Positions 16,980 through 25,282 of a stretch of 64,000 bases of DNA are shown here, in pieces; position 1 is the stretch's first letter, and each line of letters starts with the position of its first letter. A model generated the notes under the pieces. The model had not been told where the DNA came from, ran no database searches, and saw only the letters and a program-made list of their open reading frames with translations. The position numbers and the translations under genes were made by a program. Origin of the DNA: UBA4427 sp046351135 (GTDB lineage: Bacteria; Myxococcota_A; UBA9160; UBA4427); NCBI GenBank assembly GCA_046351135.1, contig JAXLZA010000001.1:558001-622000 (forward strand), read 5' to 3'.

Positions 16980-19780
16980 CCCGCCCCCTCCTCTCCATCG
17001 TCCCGGGCCGCCGCGGCGAGGTCTTCCTTCGCGCGGGCGAGCCAGGTCAGGGCGTCGAGGGGGGTCATCAGATTGAAGTCGAGATGGCGCAGCGCGTCGA
17101 GGGCTTTCTGCTCGGCGACGCGCCCGGCGGAGCGTTTCGGCGCCAGGGCCAGGGAGAGCTGACCGTCCCGGGCCCGTCCGGCCGCCTTGGGGCCGGGCTT
17201 GCCCCCGCTGCCCGGGAGCGCCCCCGCCTCGAGCTCCTGCAGGATCTCCCGGGCCCGCTCGATCACCTTCGCCGGCAGGCCCGCGAGGCGCGCGACCTGG
17301 ATGCCGTAGGAGCGGCTGGCGCCCCCGGCCACGAGCCGCCGGAGGAAGATCACCTCCTCGTTCCACTCCCGGACCTCGAAATGGGCGTTGGCGATCCGCG
17401 GGCGGGTCTCGGCCAGGGCGACCAGCTCGTGGTAGTGGGTGGCGAAGAGCGTGCGGGCCTCGGCGCCGCGGGTGTCGTGGAGGTACTCGGCGACCGCCCA
17501 GGCGATCGAGAGCCCGTCGAAGGTCGAGGTCCCCCGGCCGATCTCGTCGAGGATGACGAGGCTCCGGCGGGTCACCTGCGAAAGGATGTCGGCCGTCTCG
17601 CGCATCTCGACCATGAAGGTCGACTCGCCGCGGGCGAGGCGATCGGACGCCCCGACGCGGGTGAAGACGCGGTCGACCACGCCGACCCGGGCCGCCTCGG
17701 CGGGGACGAAGCTCCCGATCTGGGCGAGCAGCACGATCAGCGCGACCTGGCGCAGGTAGGTGCTCTTGCCCGACATGTTCGGGCCGGTCAGGAGCAGGAT
17801 CTGCGGGCCGGCGGGATCGAGGCGCGTGTCGTTCGGGACGAAGCCGTCCGCGCCCCGGCGCCCGAGGACGGACTCGATCACCGGATGCCGCCCCGCCTTG
17901 ATCTCGAGCCCCTCGCTCTCGTCCACCGTCGGACGGACCCAGCGCTTGCGCCGCGCGACCTCGGCGAGGGAAGCCAGCGCGTCGAGGGTCGCGACGCGAT
18001 CGGCCGCCGCACGGATCGCAGGGCTCTCCTCGCAGACCCGCAGTCGCAGCGCCTCGAAGAGCTCGCGCTCGAGCTTCGCCGCGCGCTCGGTCGCCCCCAT
18101 CACGCGCGCCTCGACCTCGCGCAGCCGCTCGGTCGAGAAGCGTTCGACGTTGGCCAGCGTCTGCTTGCGCTCGTAGTCCGCGGGGATGCGGGCGAGCTGG
18201 GCCTTCCCGACCTCGAAGGCGTAGCCATGGACCGGATGGAAGCGGACCTTGAGGCTCGCGATGCCGGTGCGCTCGCGCTCCTCCGCCTCGAGCCCCGCGA
18301 TCCACTCGCGGCCCTTCGAGGCGCTCTCGCGCAGGGCGTCGAGGTCGCTGCGATAACCCTCGCGGATGTAGCCCGTCTCCTGGGCACCGCGGGACCCGCG
18401 CGCGATCGACGGCGGATCGTCGACCAGCGCCTCCTCGAGCAGCGCGAGCAGCTCGGGCAGCGGGACCGGCGCCTCGAGGGGGAGCGGGCCCTGGCCCGCT
18501 TCGCCGAGCCAGTCGCCGCCCGGGGCCGAATCGTCCTCGCGCAGGGCCGCGACGACCCGGGGCAGCGCCCGCAGCGACGCGCGCAGCGCCCCCAGATCCC
18601 GGGGCACCGCCCCCGGCCGGATCGCCTTCGCGAGCAGCCGCTCGAGATCCCGCACGCCGGCCAGCGCCTCCCGCAGCCGTCCGCGCAGGCGATCGCGCTC
18701 GAACAGCGCCGCGACCGCCTCCTGGCGCGCGACGATCGGCCGCGGCGAGCGGAGCGGATATGCGAGCCATCGGCTCAGGCGGCGCGCCCCGAGCGCCCCG
18801 CTGCAGACGTCGAGCTCGGCGATCAGCGTCCCGGCGCGCCCGCGGTCCTCGCCGTTCTCGAAGAGCTCGAGATGGCGGCGCGTGGCTGCATCGAGGATCA
18901 CGGTGTCCGACAGCGCATAGCGCGCGAGCACGGGAGGCTGGGCGACGGCGAAGGGCTGGTTCTCGGCGAGATAGTTCGCGACGGCTCGCGCGGCCCGGGT
19001 CCCCTGGTCTCCGCCGCTGCGCTCCATGCCGGGCCAGCTCGTCCCGCTGCGGAGCGAGTCGAAGGCGGCGACCGGCGAGGCCGTCACGACGACCGGGCCG
19101 AGGCTCCGCTCGAGGGCTCGACGACAGGCCTCGACCGCCCAGTCGGCGACGAGGATCTCGCGGGGCGCGATGCGCGAGAGCTCCTGGACGAGCGTGTCCG
19201 GCAGCTCGCCCGGCTCGAGCGTCCCCGGTCCGTCGAGGGCGAGCTCGGTCGCGCGGAAATCTCCAGTCGAGGCATCGAGGACGGCGAGCCCGAAGCGCAG
19301 CCCCGCATCACCCTCCCCCGCGCCCGGCCCCCGCTCGAGTCGCGACGCCCCGCCGATCCCGGGCTCGGGCAGGCAGAGCGCCGCGAGCGCGACCACCGTC
19401 CGGCCGTCGAGCCCGTCGGGATCCCCGACCAGCCCGGGCGTCACGACCTCGACGACCTCCCGGCGCACGAGCCGCCGACCGCCGAGCTCGCGGGGATCCT
19501 CGACCTGCTCGCAGATCGCGACGCGATGGCCGAGCTCCGCGAGGCGCTTGATGTGGGCATCCGCCGCGTGCACCGGCACGCCGCACATCGGCACGGCGTC
19601 CGGCTTGCCCTTGTCCCGGGTCGTCAGGGCGATGTCGAGGAGCGGCGCAGCGCGCTCCGCGTCCTCGAGGAACATCTCGTAGAAATCGCCCATCCGGTAG
19701 AAGACGATCGCGTCGGGATGCTGCGCCTTCACCTTCAGGAACTGCTGCATCATCGGCGTTTCGAGGGCGGAGACGCTCAT
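16976..19780 (-). CDS. mutS: DNA mismatch repair protein MutS
   Basis: 934-aa mismatch sensor. The Phe-x-Glu mismatch wedge is in FYRMGDFYEMFLEDA, the Walker A in LLTGPNMSGKSTYLRQVALI and the Walker B and signature in ILDEIGRGTSTFDGLSIAW; the C-terminal helix-turn-helix is present (SYGIQVARLAGLP). Residues ~690-740 also carry the clamp/lever motif typical of MutS1. The ATG overlaps the upstream TPR gene (ATGA). No mutL is in the window. Confidence 0.96.
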   Translation of the reverse strand: MSVSALETPMMQQFLKVKAQHPDAIVFYRMGDFYEMFLEDAERAAPLLDIALTTRDKGKPDAVPMCGVPVHAADAHIKRLAELGHRVAICEQVEDPRELGGRRLVRREVVEVVTPGLVGDPDGLDGRTVVALAALCLPEPGIGGASRLERGPGAGEGDAGLRFGLAVLDASTGDFRATELALDGPGTLEPGELPDTLVQELSRIAPREILVADWAVEACRRALERSLGPVVVTASPVAAFDSLRSGTSWPGMERSGGDQGTRAARAVANYLAENQPFAVAQPPVLARYALSDTVILDAATRRHLELFENGEDRGRAGTLIAELDVCSGALGARRLSRWLAYPLRSPRPIVARQEAVAALFERDRLRGRLREALAGVRDLERLLAKAIRPGAVPRDLGALRASLRALPRVVAALREDDSAPGGDWLGEAGQGPLPLEAPVPLPELLALLEEALVDDPPSIARGSRGAQETGYIREGYRSDLDALRESASKGREWIAGLEAEERERTGIASLKVRFHPVHGYAFEVGKAQLARIPADYERKQTLANVERFSTERLREVEARVMGATERAAKLERELFEALRLRVCEESPAIRAAADRVATLDALASLAEVARRKRWVRPTVDESEGLEIKAGRHPVIESVLGRRGADGFVPNDTRLDPAGPQILLLTGPNMSGKSTYLRQVALIVLLAQIGSFVPAEAARVGVVDRVFTRVGASDRLARGESTFMVEMRETADILSQVTRRSLVILDEIGRGTSTFDGLSIAWAVAEYLHDTRGAEARTLFATHYHELVALAETRPRIANAHFEVREWNEEVIFLRRLVAGGASRSYGIQVARLAGLPAKVIERAREILQELEAGALPGSGGKPGPKAAGRARDGQLSLALAPKRSAGRVAEQKALDALRHLDFNLMTPLDALTWLARAKEDLAAAARDDGEEGAG

Positions 19781-20691
19781 GCGCGGCCCTCTCCGATGCG
19801 ATCGAGACCGGCGACGCGGCCCCTCTCCGGAGCCGGGACCGAGGCGCCCCGCGCGAGCGCCGCCTCGAGCGCCGCGAGCAGGCGCGAATACGCTTCGAGT
19901 GCCGGCTCCGCCCGGCCAGTCGCGAGCGCGAGTCGCCCATGCTCGACGTGGAGTCCCCAGGCCTCGGGCGCGAGCGCGAGCCCGTGGGCGAGCAGCTCGC
20001 GCGCCCGCTCCTCCCGACCGCGGTCGATCTCGATTCGCGCGAGAGCGATCCGCGCCGCGTGATCGCCGGCATCTCGCTCGAGACGGGCCCACAGCGCCGA
20101 CTCGTCCGCGTCCGCCCTGCGCCGCGCGCCGAAACGGGTCACCCAGCGCGAGAGTCGCCCGCCGACCCGGGGCGGCTCGGCCGTCGCCGCGGAAGAGGAG
20201 GCCAGCGGCCCCGCCTCGATCCGCCGTGCGCGCTCCGGATCCAGCCGACGGAGGCGCGAGATCAGGGACGTCGCGCGGACGCGATCCCCACTCTCGATCC
20301 AGGCCAGCGCCATCGCCTCGATCCCCTCCGGATCCCGGGGCGACGCCCCTTCGAGCTCATCCAGGGTCGCGATCGCGCGCTCGCGAAAGCCCCCGGCTTC
20401 GAAATCCCGTGCCAGCTCGATCTTCGCGAGGAGCTGCGCCTCGCGATCGAGGTCACCGCGCAGGAGCAGGTTCTGATGCATGCGAATCGAACGACCGACC
20501 TCGCCCCGCGCGCGGTAGAGCCGCGCGAGCGCCTGGTAGGCGTCGACGTCCGAGCTGTCGAGCGCAACCGCGCGTTCGAGCCAGGTCTGCGCGCGCGCGG
20601 CATCCCCTTCGACCGAAGCCCGCAGGCTTCGCCGCAAGGCCCGATCGAACTCCTCCCGACCGCTCCCCGGGCGCCGCCTGCCGAAGATCAT
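19777..20691 (-). CDS. TPR-repeat protein (LapB/YciM position)
   Basis: 304-aa protein of tetratricopeptide-like helices (LRASVEGDAARAQTWLERAV, VDAYQALARLYRARGE, LLLRGDLDREAQLLAKIEL). It follows lapA by 4 bp, the position of lapB, whose product controls LpxC turnover. Unlike E. coli LapB it shows no N-terminal membrane anchor and no C-terminal rubredoxin-type CxxC pairs, so a LapB role is only positional inference. The ATG at 20691 is chosen over an upstream ATG at 20748, which would run into lapA. Confidence 0.75.
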   Translation of the reverse strand: MIFGRRRPGSGREEFDRALRRSLRASVEGDAARAQTWLERAVALDSSDVDAYQALARLYRARGEVGRSIRMHQNLLLRGDLDREAQLLAKIELARDFEAGGFRERAIATLDELEGASPRDPEGIEAMALAWIESGDRVRATSLISRLRRLDPERARRIEAGPLASSSAATAEPPRVGGRLSRWVTRFGARRRADADESALWARLERDAGDHAARIALARIEIDRGREERARELLAHGLALAPEAWGLHVEHGRLALATGRAEPALEAYSRLLAALEAALARGASVPAPERGRVAGLDRIGEGRA

Positions 20692-20695
20692 CCAA

Positions 20696-21049
20696 CTAGC
20701 CCCTGCCGACCGACGGACCCGTGGCCGGCTCCTCGAATCGGCCCCCATGACCGCCCACGAGGGGCAGCGATCGCAGCCGATGCAGCTCGCCCTCGAGGCG
20801 TTCGATGGCCCTGCGATGGCGGCGGTTCAGCAGTCGCTGCCGGAGCCAGGCGAAGCCCACCACGAGCCCGCCCAGCACGGCTCCGGCCGCGACGGCCATC
20901 ACGAGCGCCCACCAGACCGCCACGTTCGGGATCCGGATCCAGACGAGGTCGAGATCGATCACGCCCGGATTGCCGGATCGGAAGGACCAGCCCGCCCAGA
21001 TCAACCCGAGCGCCAGCATCCCGTACAGGAAGCGCCGCAACCACCGCAT
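20696..21049 (-). CDS. lapA: LapA-like (DUF1049) inner-membrane protein
   Basis: 117-aa protein with two hydrophobic segments (FLYGMLALGLIWAGWSF; WWALVMAVAAGAVLGGLVVG) separated by a short loop (NPGVIDLDLVWIRIPN), then a cytoplasmic basic helix (RQRLLNRRHRRAIERLEGEL). This is the LapA/YciS architecture, linked in other proteobacteria to lipopolysaccharide assembly. It lies between ihfB and a TPR gene, matching the conserved rpsA-ihfB-lapA-lapB order. Confidence 0.82.
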   Translation of the reverse strand: MRWLRRFLYGMLALGLIWAGWSFRSGNPGVIDLDLVWIRIPNVAVWWALVMAVAAGAVLGGLVVGFAWLRQRLLNRRHRRAIERLEGELHRLRSLPLVGGHGGRFEEPATGPSVGRG

Positions 21050-21086
21050 CCGCTGGCCTCTCCCTCCGAAGAAGCAGGCCCGAGAG

Positions 21087-21434
21087 CTAGGCCGAAGCCC
21101 GCGCCGGGCTCTCGTCCTCGTCGTCGTCGTCGTCGTCGTCGTCCGACGCCCTGGGCGCGTCGTCGACCATCTCCTTCAGCTCCTTGCCCACCTTGAAGAA
21201 GGGGGTGCGCTTGGCGGTGATGTGGACGGGATCGCCGGTCTTCGGATTGCGACCGTCCCGCGCCTCGCGAATCTTCACCTGGAAGGACCCGAAGCCCCGG
21301 ATCTCGATGCGATCTCCGGAGCGCAGCGCCTCGATCATCGCGTCGAAGATCGTGTTGACCACGACCTCGGTGTCCTTCTTCGAAATGTGCGGCGTGCGCC
21401 GCGCCACTTCCTCGATCAATCCGCTCTTCGTCAT
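21087..21434 (-). CDS. ihfB: Integration host factor beta subunit with poly-Asp tail
   Basis: 115-aa DNA-bending protein of the HU/IHF family. Core: MTKSGLIEEVARRTPHISKK, GDRIEIRGFGSFQVKIREA and the DNA-intercalating arm RNPKTGDPVHITAK. After residue ~94 an unusual acidic tail of eight consecutive Asp followed by EDE is added before a short basic end. The tail is encoded by a triplet repeat. It sits 78 bp after rpsA, as in many proteobacteria. Confidence 0.92.
   Translation of the reverse strand: MTKSGLIEEVARRTPHISKKDTEVVVNTIFDAMIEALRSGDRIEIRGFGSFQVKIREARDGRNPKTGDPVHITAKRTPFFKVGKELKEMVDDAPRASDDDDDDDDEDESPARASA
21118..21143. repeat. (TCG)8 trinucleotide microsatellite in the 3' end of ihfB
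   Basis: Eight uninterrupted TCG units on the plus strand, read as consecutive GAC (Asp) codons in ihfB. Slippage here would lengthen or shorten the acidic tail without a frameshift. Confidence 0.9.
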
Positions 21435-21512
21435 GCTGTGTCCCCAGAGGTCAGGATCGATGGAGCGAGAGGGGTGCCCGGGTCGACCGGGCACCCCCAT
21501 CGAACACGGGTG

Positions 21513-23216
21513 CTAGTTGTCCCGCTTCTGGGCCGCCAGCTTCTCGGCCAGCAGGTCGCCGAGCGTCGTGGTCTGGCTCGAGGACTGCTGCGCCGCGATC
21601 TCCTTGAGCGCCGCCCGCTCGGCCTTGTCGGAGACCGCTCGGATGGACAGGGAGATCTTCCCTTCGTTCGGGTCGACCTTGACCACGAGAGCGGTCACCG
21701 TGTCGCCGACCTTGAAGAGGTCGGCCGGGTTGTCGACCCGCTGCGGAGCGAGCTCCGAGCTGTACACCAGGCCGTCGATGCCGTCCTCGAGGCGGACGAA
21801 GACACCGAAGTCGACGACGCTCGTGATCGGGCCCGTGACCTCGCTGCCGACCTTGTACTTGCGCTGGATGTCGTCCCAGGGATTCGGCAGCAGCTGCTTG
21901 ATTCCGAGGGAGAACTTCTCGTTCTCCTTGTCGATCTTGAGCACCACCGCCTCGACGGTGTCACCCTTCTCGAAGCGCTCCGAAGGATGCTTGACCTGCT
22001 CGGTCCACGAGATGTCGGAGACGTGGACGAGACCGTCGATCCCCTCCTCGAGGCCGACGAAGATCCCGAAGTTGGTGATGTTGCGGACCTGGCCCGACAC
22101 GCGGGTGCCGACCGGGTAGCGCTCCTCGATCACCGTCCAGGGGTTCTCCTCGATCTGCTTCATGCCGAGCGAGATCTTGCGATCGCGCTCGTCGACGTCG
22201 AGGACGACCGCCTCGACCTGGTCGCCGATCGAGACGACCTTCGACGGGTGCTTGACGCGCTTGGTCCAGGACATCTCCGAGACGTGGACGAGGCCTTCGA
22301 TGCCCGGCTCGAGCTCGATGAAGGCACCGTAGTCCGTCAGCGAGACGACCTTGCCGTGGATGCGCATCCCGATCGGGTAGCGCATGCCCGCGTCGATCCA
22401 CGGATCGGGCTGGATCTGCTTGAGACCCAGCGAGACGCGCTCCGCCTCGGCGTCGAACTTGAGGACCTTGACCTTGATCTCGTCGCCGACCTGGAAGAGC
22501 TCCGACGGATGGTTGATCCGGCCCCACGACATGTCCGTGATGTGGAGCAGGCCGTCGATGCCGCCGAGATCGATGAACGCGCCGTAGTCGGTCAGGTTCT
22601 TGATCACGCCGTCGAGGATCTGGCCCTCGGAGAGCGAGCCCAGCGTCGTCTCGCGCATCTTCTTGCGCTCGGTCTCGAGCAGGGCCCGGCGCGACAACAC
22701 GATGTTGCCCCGGCGCTTGTTGAACTTGATGATCTTGAAGCTCGCCCGCTCGCCGAGCAGCGCCTCGAGATTGCGGACCGGGCGCAGATCGACCTGCGAG
22801 CCCGGCAGGAACGCCTTGACGCCGATGTCGACCGAGAGGCCGCCCTTGACGCGCGCGACGATCGTCCCCTCGACCGGTCGCTCGCCCTCGAACGCGTTGC
22901 TGATCTCGTCCCAGACCTGCAGGCGCTCGGCCTTCTCCTTCGAGAGGATCAGCTGGCCGTCCTCGTTCTCGACCTCTTCGACGAGGACTTCGACCTCGTC
23001 GCCGACCTTGACGGTGACGACACCCTCTTCGGTCATGAACTCCCAGGCCGCGATCATGCCTTCGGACTTGAAGCCGATGTCGACCTGGATCCACTCGTCG
23101 TCGATCGAGAGGACGCGGCCCTTGGCGATCTCGCCTTCCTTGAACGTCCGCTCGCTGCTGCCGAACATGGCCGCAAAGCTGCCGCTCGCCGCCGATCCCG
23201 TGTTGGTTTGAGTCAT
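21513..23216 (-). CDS. rpsA: 30S ribosomal protein S1
   Basis: 567-aa mRNA-binding protein with six S1/OB-fold repeats. The later repeats are near copies (YGAFIDLGGIDGLLHITDMS, YGAFIELEPGIEGLVHVSEM, FGIFVGLEEGIDGLVHVSDI, FGVFVRLEDGIDGLVYSSEL). The ATG at 23216 starts MTQTNTG; a modest GAG lies upstream. It follows tyrA directly: aroA and cmk, which usually sit between tyrA and rpsA, are absent from this stretch. Confidence 0.97.
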   Translation of the reverse strand: MTQTNTGSAASGSFAAMFGSSERTFKEGEIAKGRVLSIDDEWIQVDIGFKSEGMIAAWEFMTEEGVVTVKVGDEVEVLVEEVENEDGQLILSKEKAERLQVWDEISNAFEGERPVEGTIVARVKGGLSVDIGVKAFLPGSQVDLRPVRNLEALLGERASFKIIKFNKRRGNIVLSRRALLETERKKMRETTLGSLSEGQILDGVIKNLTDYGAFIDLGGIDGLLHITDMSWGRINHPSELFQVGDEIKVKVLKFDAEAERVSLGLKQIQPDPWIDAGMRYPIGMRIHGKVVSLTDYGAFIELEPGIEGLVHVSEMSWTKRVKHPSKVVSIGDQVEAVVLDVDERDRKISLGMKQIEENPWTVIEERYPVGTRVSGQVRNITNFGIFVGLEEGIDGLVHVSDISWTEQVKHPSERFEKGDTVEAVVLKIDKENEKFSLGIKQLLPNPWDDIQRKYKVGSEVTGPITSVVDFGVFVRLEDGIDGLVYSSELAPQRVDNPADLFKVGDTVTALVVKVDPNEGKISLSIRAVSDKAERAALKEIAAQQSSSQTTTLGDLLAEKLAAQKRDN

Positions 23217-23282
23217 TTCGATTCTCGTTGATTCCCGTCCGCCGCCCTCGCGACCTGCGAGCACCCCGGAGCGGGAGCGTTT

Positions 23283-24176
23283 CTACTTCCGACGGTCCGC
23301 CCGGCCCTCTTCCGCGGCGCAGGACGCCACCTCCGAGAGCCGCTCGCGGGCCGACTGAAGCAACCGTTCGAGCGATTCGGAATCGCCCTCCTCGAGCACC
23401 CGGGCGAGTCGCGCCAGGGATGCGGAGAAATGATTGAGGGGGCCCGAGAGCGCCTTGCCGTTCAACAGCAGGATCTCGCCCCACAGCTCGGCATCGCTCT
23501 GGGCGATGCGCGTGAAGTCCCGGAAGCCGCCGCCCGCCAGCTCACCGACGCGGGTCGGCGCGTGGTGGAGCGCGTCGGCGAAGGCGAAGGCGACGAGGTG
23601 GGGCAGATGGCTGACCCAGGCGACCTCCTCGTCGTGGTCCGTGGGCGTGCGCCGCTTCACCCGCGCCCCGAGCGCCTGCCAGAAGGCTTCGATCCGCTCG
23701 ATCGCCTCGATGCTCTGCCCCTCGCGCGGCGTCACGACGCAGGTCGCGCCGACGAAGAGATCGGCGCGCGCGTGATCCGGGCCGCGCAGATGGCTGCCCG
23801 CCATCGGATGGGAGCCGACGAACTCGACGCCCTCCGGCAGGAGTCCCGGCAGCAGCTCGACGACGCTCCCCTTCACGCTGCCGACGTCGGTCACGAGGCA
23901 GCCGGGCGAGAGCCGCGGCGCGATGTCGGCGAGGACCCGCGCCATCGTCCCCACCGGCGTCCCGAGCACGACGAGATCCGCCCCGACCACCGCCTCCGCC
24001 GGTGTCGCGACCGAATCGACGATCCCGGCCTCGAGCGCGCGCGCGAGCGGCGCCGGTCGACGGGCCGCGCCCACGACCTCGCGCACCAGTCCCCGCGCCC
24101 GGGCCGCCGCGGCGACGGAGCCGCCGAGGAGCCCGAGCCCGACGATCGCGAGCTTGTCGAAGGCGGGTCCGCTCAA
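23283..24176 (-). CDS. tyrA: Prephenate dehydrogenase
   Basis: 297-aa enzyme converting prephenate to 4-hydroxyphenylpyruvate for tyrosine. The NAD fold begins LAIVGLGLLGGSVAAAARAR and the catalytic region includes FVGSHPMAGSHLRGPDHARA. There is no fused chorismate mutase and no obvious C-terminal ACT domain. TTG start with TTGA overlap to hisC. It closes a pheA-hisC-tyrA aromatic block. Confidence 0.94.
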   Translation of the reverse strand: MSGPAFDKLAIVGLGLLGGSVAAAARARGLVREVVGAARRPAPLARALEAGIVDSVATPAEAVVGADLVVLGTPVGTMARVLADIAPRLSPGCLVTDVGSVKGSVVELLPGLLPEGVEFVGSHPMAGSHLRGPDHARADLFVGATCVVTPREGQSIEAIERIEAFWQALGARVKRRTPTDHDEEVAWVSHLPHLVAFAFADALHHAPTRVGELAGGGFRDFTRIAQSDAELWGEILLLNGKALSGPLNHFSASLARLARVLEEGDSESLERLLQSARERLSEVASCAAEEGRADRRK

Positions 24177-25282
24177 GCCTTCCCTCCGCGGCGCCGGGCC
24201 AGCAGCTCCTCGAGGGCCTTCACGAAGCGTTCGTTCTCCTCCGGCAGACCGATCGAGATGCGCACGTGGTCCCCGAGCCCGAAGCCCTTCATCGGCCGCA
24301 CGATCACGCCGACGCGCAGCAGCGCGTCGTAGACGTCCGCGCCGGTCTTCGCGAGGATGAAGTTCGCGTCGGTCGGCCAGGTCTCGATCCCGAGCCGGCC
24401 GAGCTCGCGCGCGAGGTATTCGGCGCCGGTCGCGTTGATCTCGCGCGTCCGCCGGAAATGCGCCTCGTCGTCTAGGGCCGCGAGCGCCGCGACCTCGGCG
24501 AGGCGGTTCACGTTGAACGGATGGCGCGCCCGCTCGAGATAGCCCGCGAGCTCCCGATCACAGACGCCGTATCCGATGCGGATGCCGGCGAGTCCGTAGA
24601 TCTTCGAGAAGGTCCGCAGCACGACCGTCCCGGGTCGAGTCTTCGTGAGCGCCAGGGCGTCGGGGAAGTCCGGCCGCCGCACGAACTCGTAGTAGGCCTC
24701 GTCGACGGCGAGGACGACGTCCGCCGGCAGCGCCCGGACGAAGCGATCGAACGCCTCGCGGCCGACGCTCGTCCCGGTCGGGTTGTTCGGGTTGCAGATC
24801 ATGACGACCCGCGTCCGCGGCGTGATCGCCGCGAGCATCGCGTCGAGGTCGTGAACGAGGTCCTGCGTCAGGGGCACCGGGACCCCCTTCGCCCCCATGC
24901 CCTGGACCACGATCGGGTACATCGCGAACGAGGGCCACGCGTAGACGACCTCGTCCCCCTCGCCCATCAGCGTCTTCGCGATCAGCTCGAGGATCTCGTC
25001 GGCGCCGGCCCCGAAGACGAGCTGGTCGCCGCCGACGCCGAGCTTCTTCGAGAGCGCCGCGCGCAGGGCGAAGCTCGCGCCGTCGGGATACCGGTGGATC
25101 TCGGCCGCGGCGCGGCGCATCGCCTCGACGGCCTTCGGCGACGGGCCGAGCGGGTTCTCGTTCGAGGCGAGCTTGATCGAGCCGGTGATCCCGAGCTCGC
25201 GCTCGAGCTCCTCGATGGGCTTGCCCGGGACGTAGGGCGCGAGGCTGCGGATGTAGGGCTTGACGCGATCGGCGAGGCTCAT
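24173..25282 (-). CDS. hisC: Histidinol-phosphate / aromatic aminotransferase
   Basis: 369-aa PLP aminotransferase (fold type I). It shows LASNENPLGPSPKAVEAM, the PLP-binding NPNNPTGT, DEAYYEF and the Schiff-base Lys in RTFSKIYGLAGIRIGYG. Its place between pheA and tyrA suggests it transaminates aromatic keto acids as well as, or instead of, histidinol phosphate. ATGA overlap with pheA upstream. Confidence 0.93.
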   Translation of the reverse strand: MSLADRVKPYIRSLAPYVPGKPIEELERELGITGSIKLASNENPLGPSPKAVEAMRRAAAEIHRYPDGASFALRAALSKKLGVGGDQLVFGAGADEILELIAKTLMGEGDEVVYAWPSFAMYPIVVQGMGAKGVPVPLTQDLVHDLDAMLAAITPRTRVVMICNPNNPTGTSVGREAFDRFVRALPADVVLAVDEAYYEFVRRPDFPDALALTKTRPGTVVLRTFSKIYGLAGIRIGYGVCDRELAGYLERARHPFNVNRLAEVAALAALDDEAHFRRTREINATGAEYLARELGRLGIETWPTDANFILAKTGADVYDALLRVGVIVRPMKGFGLGDHVRISIGLPEENERFVKALEELLARRRGGKA

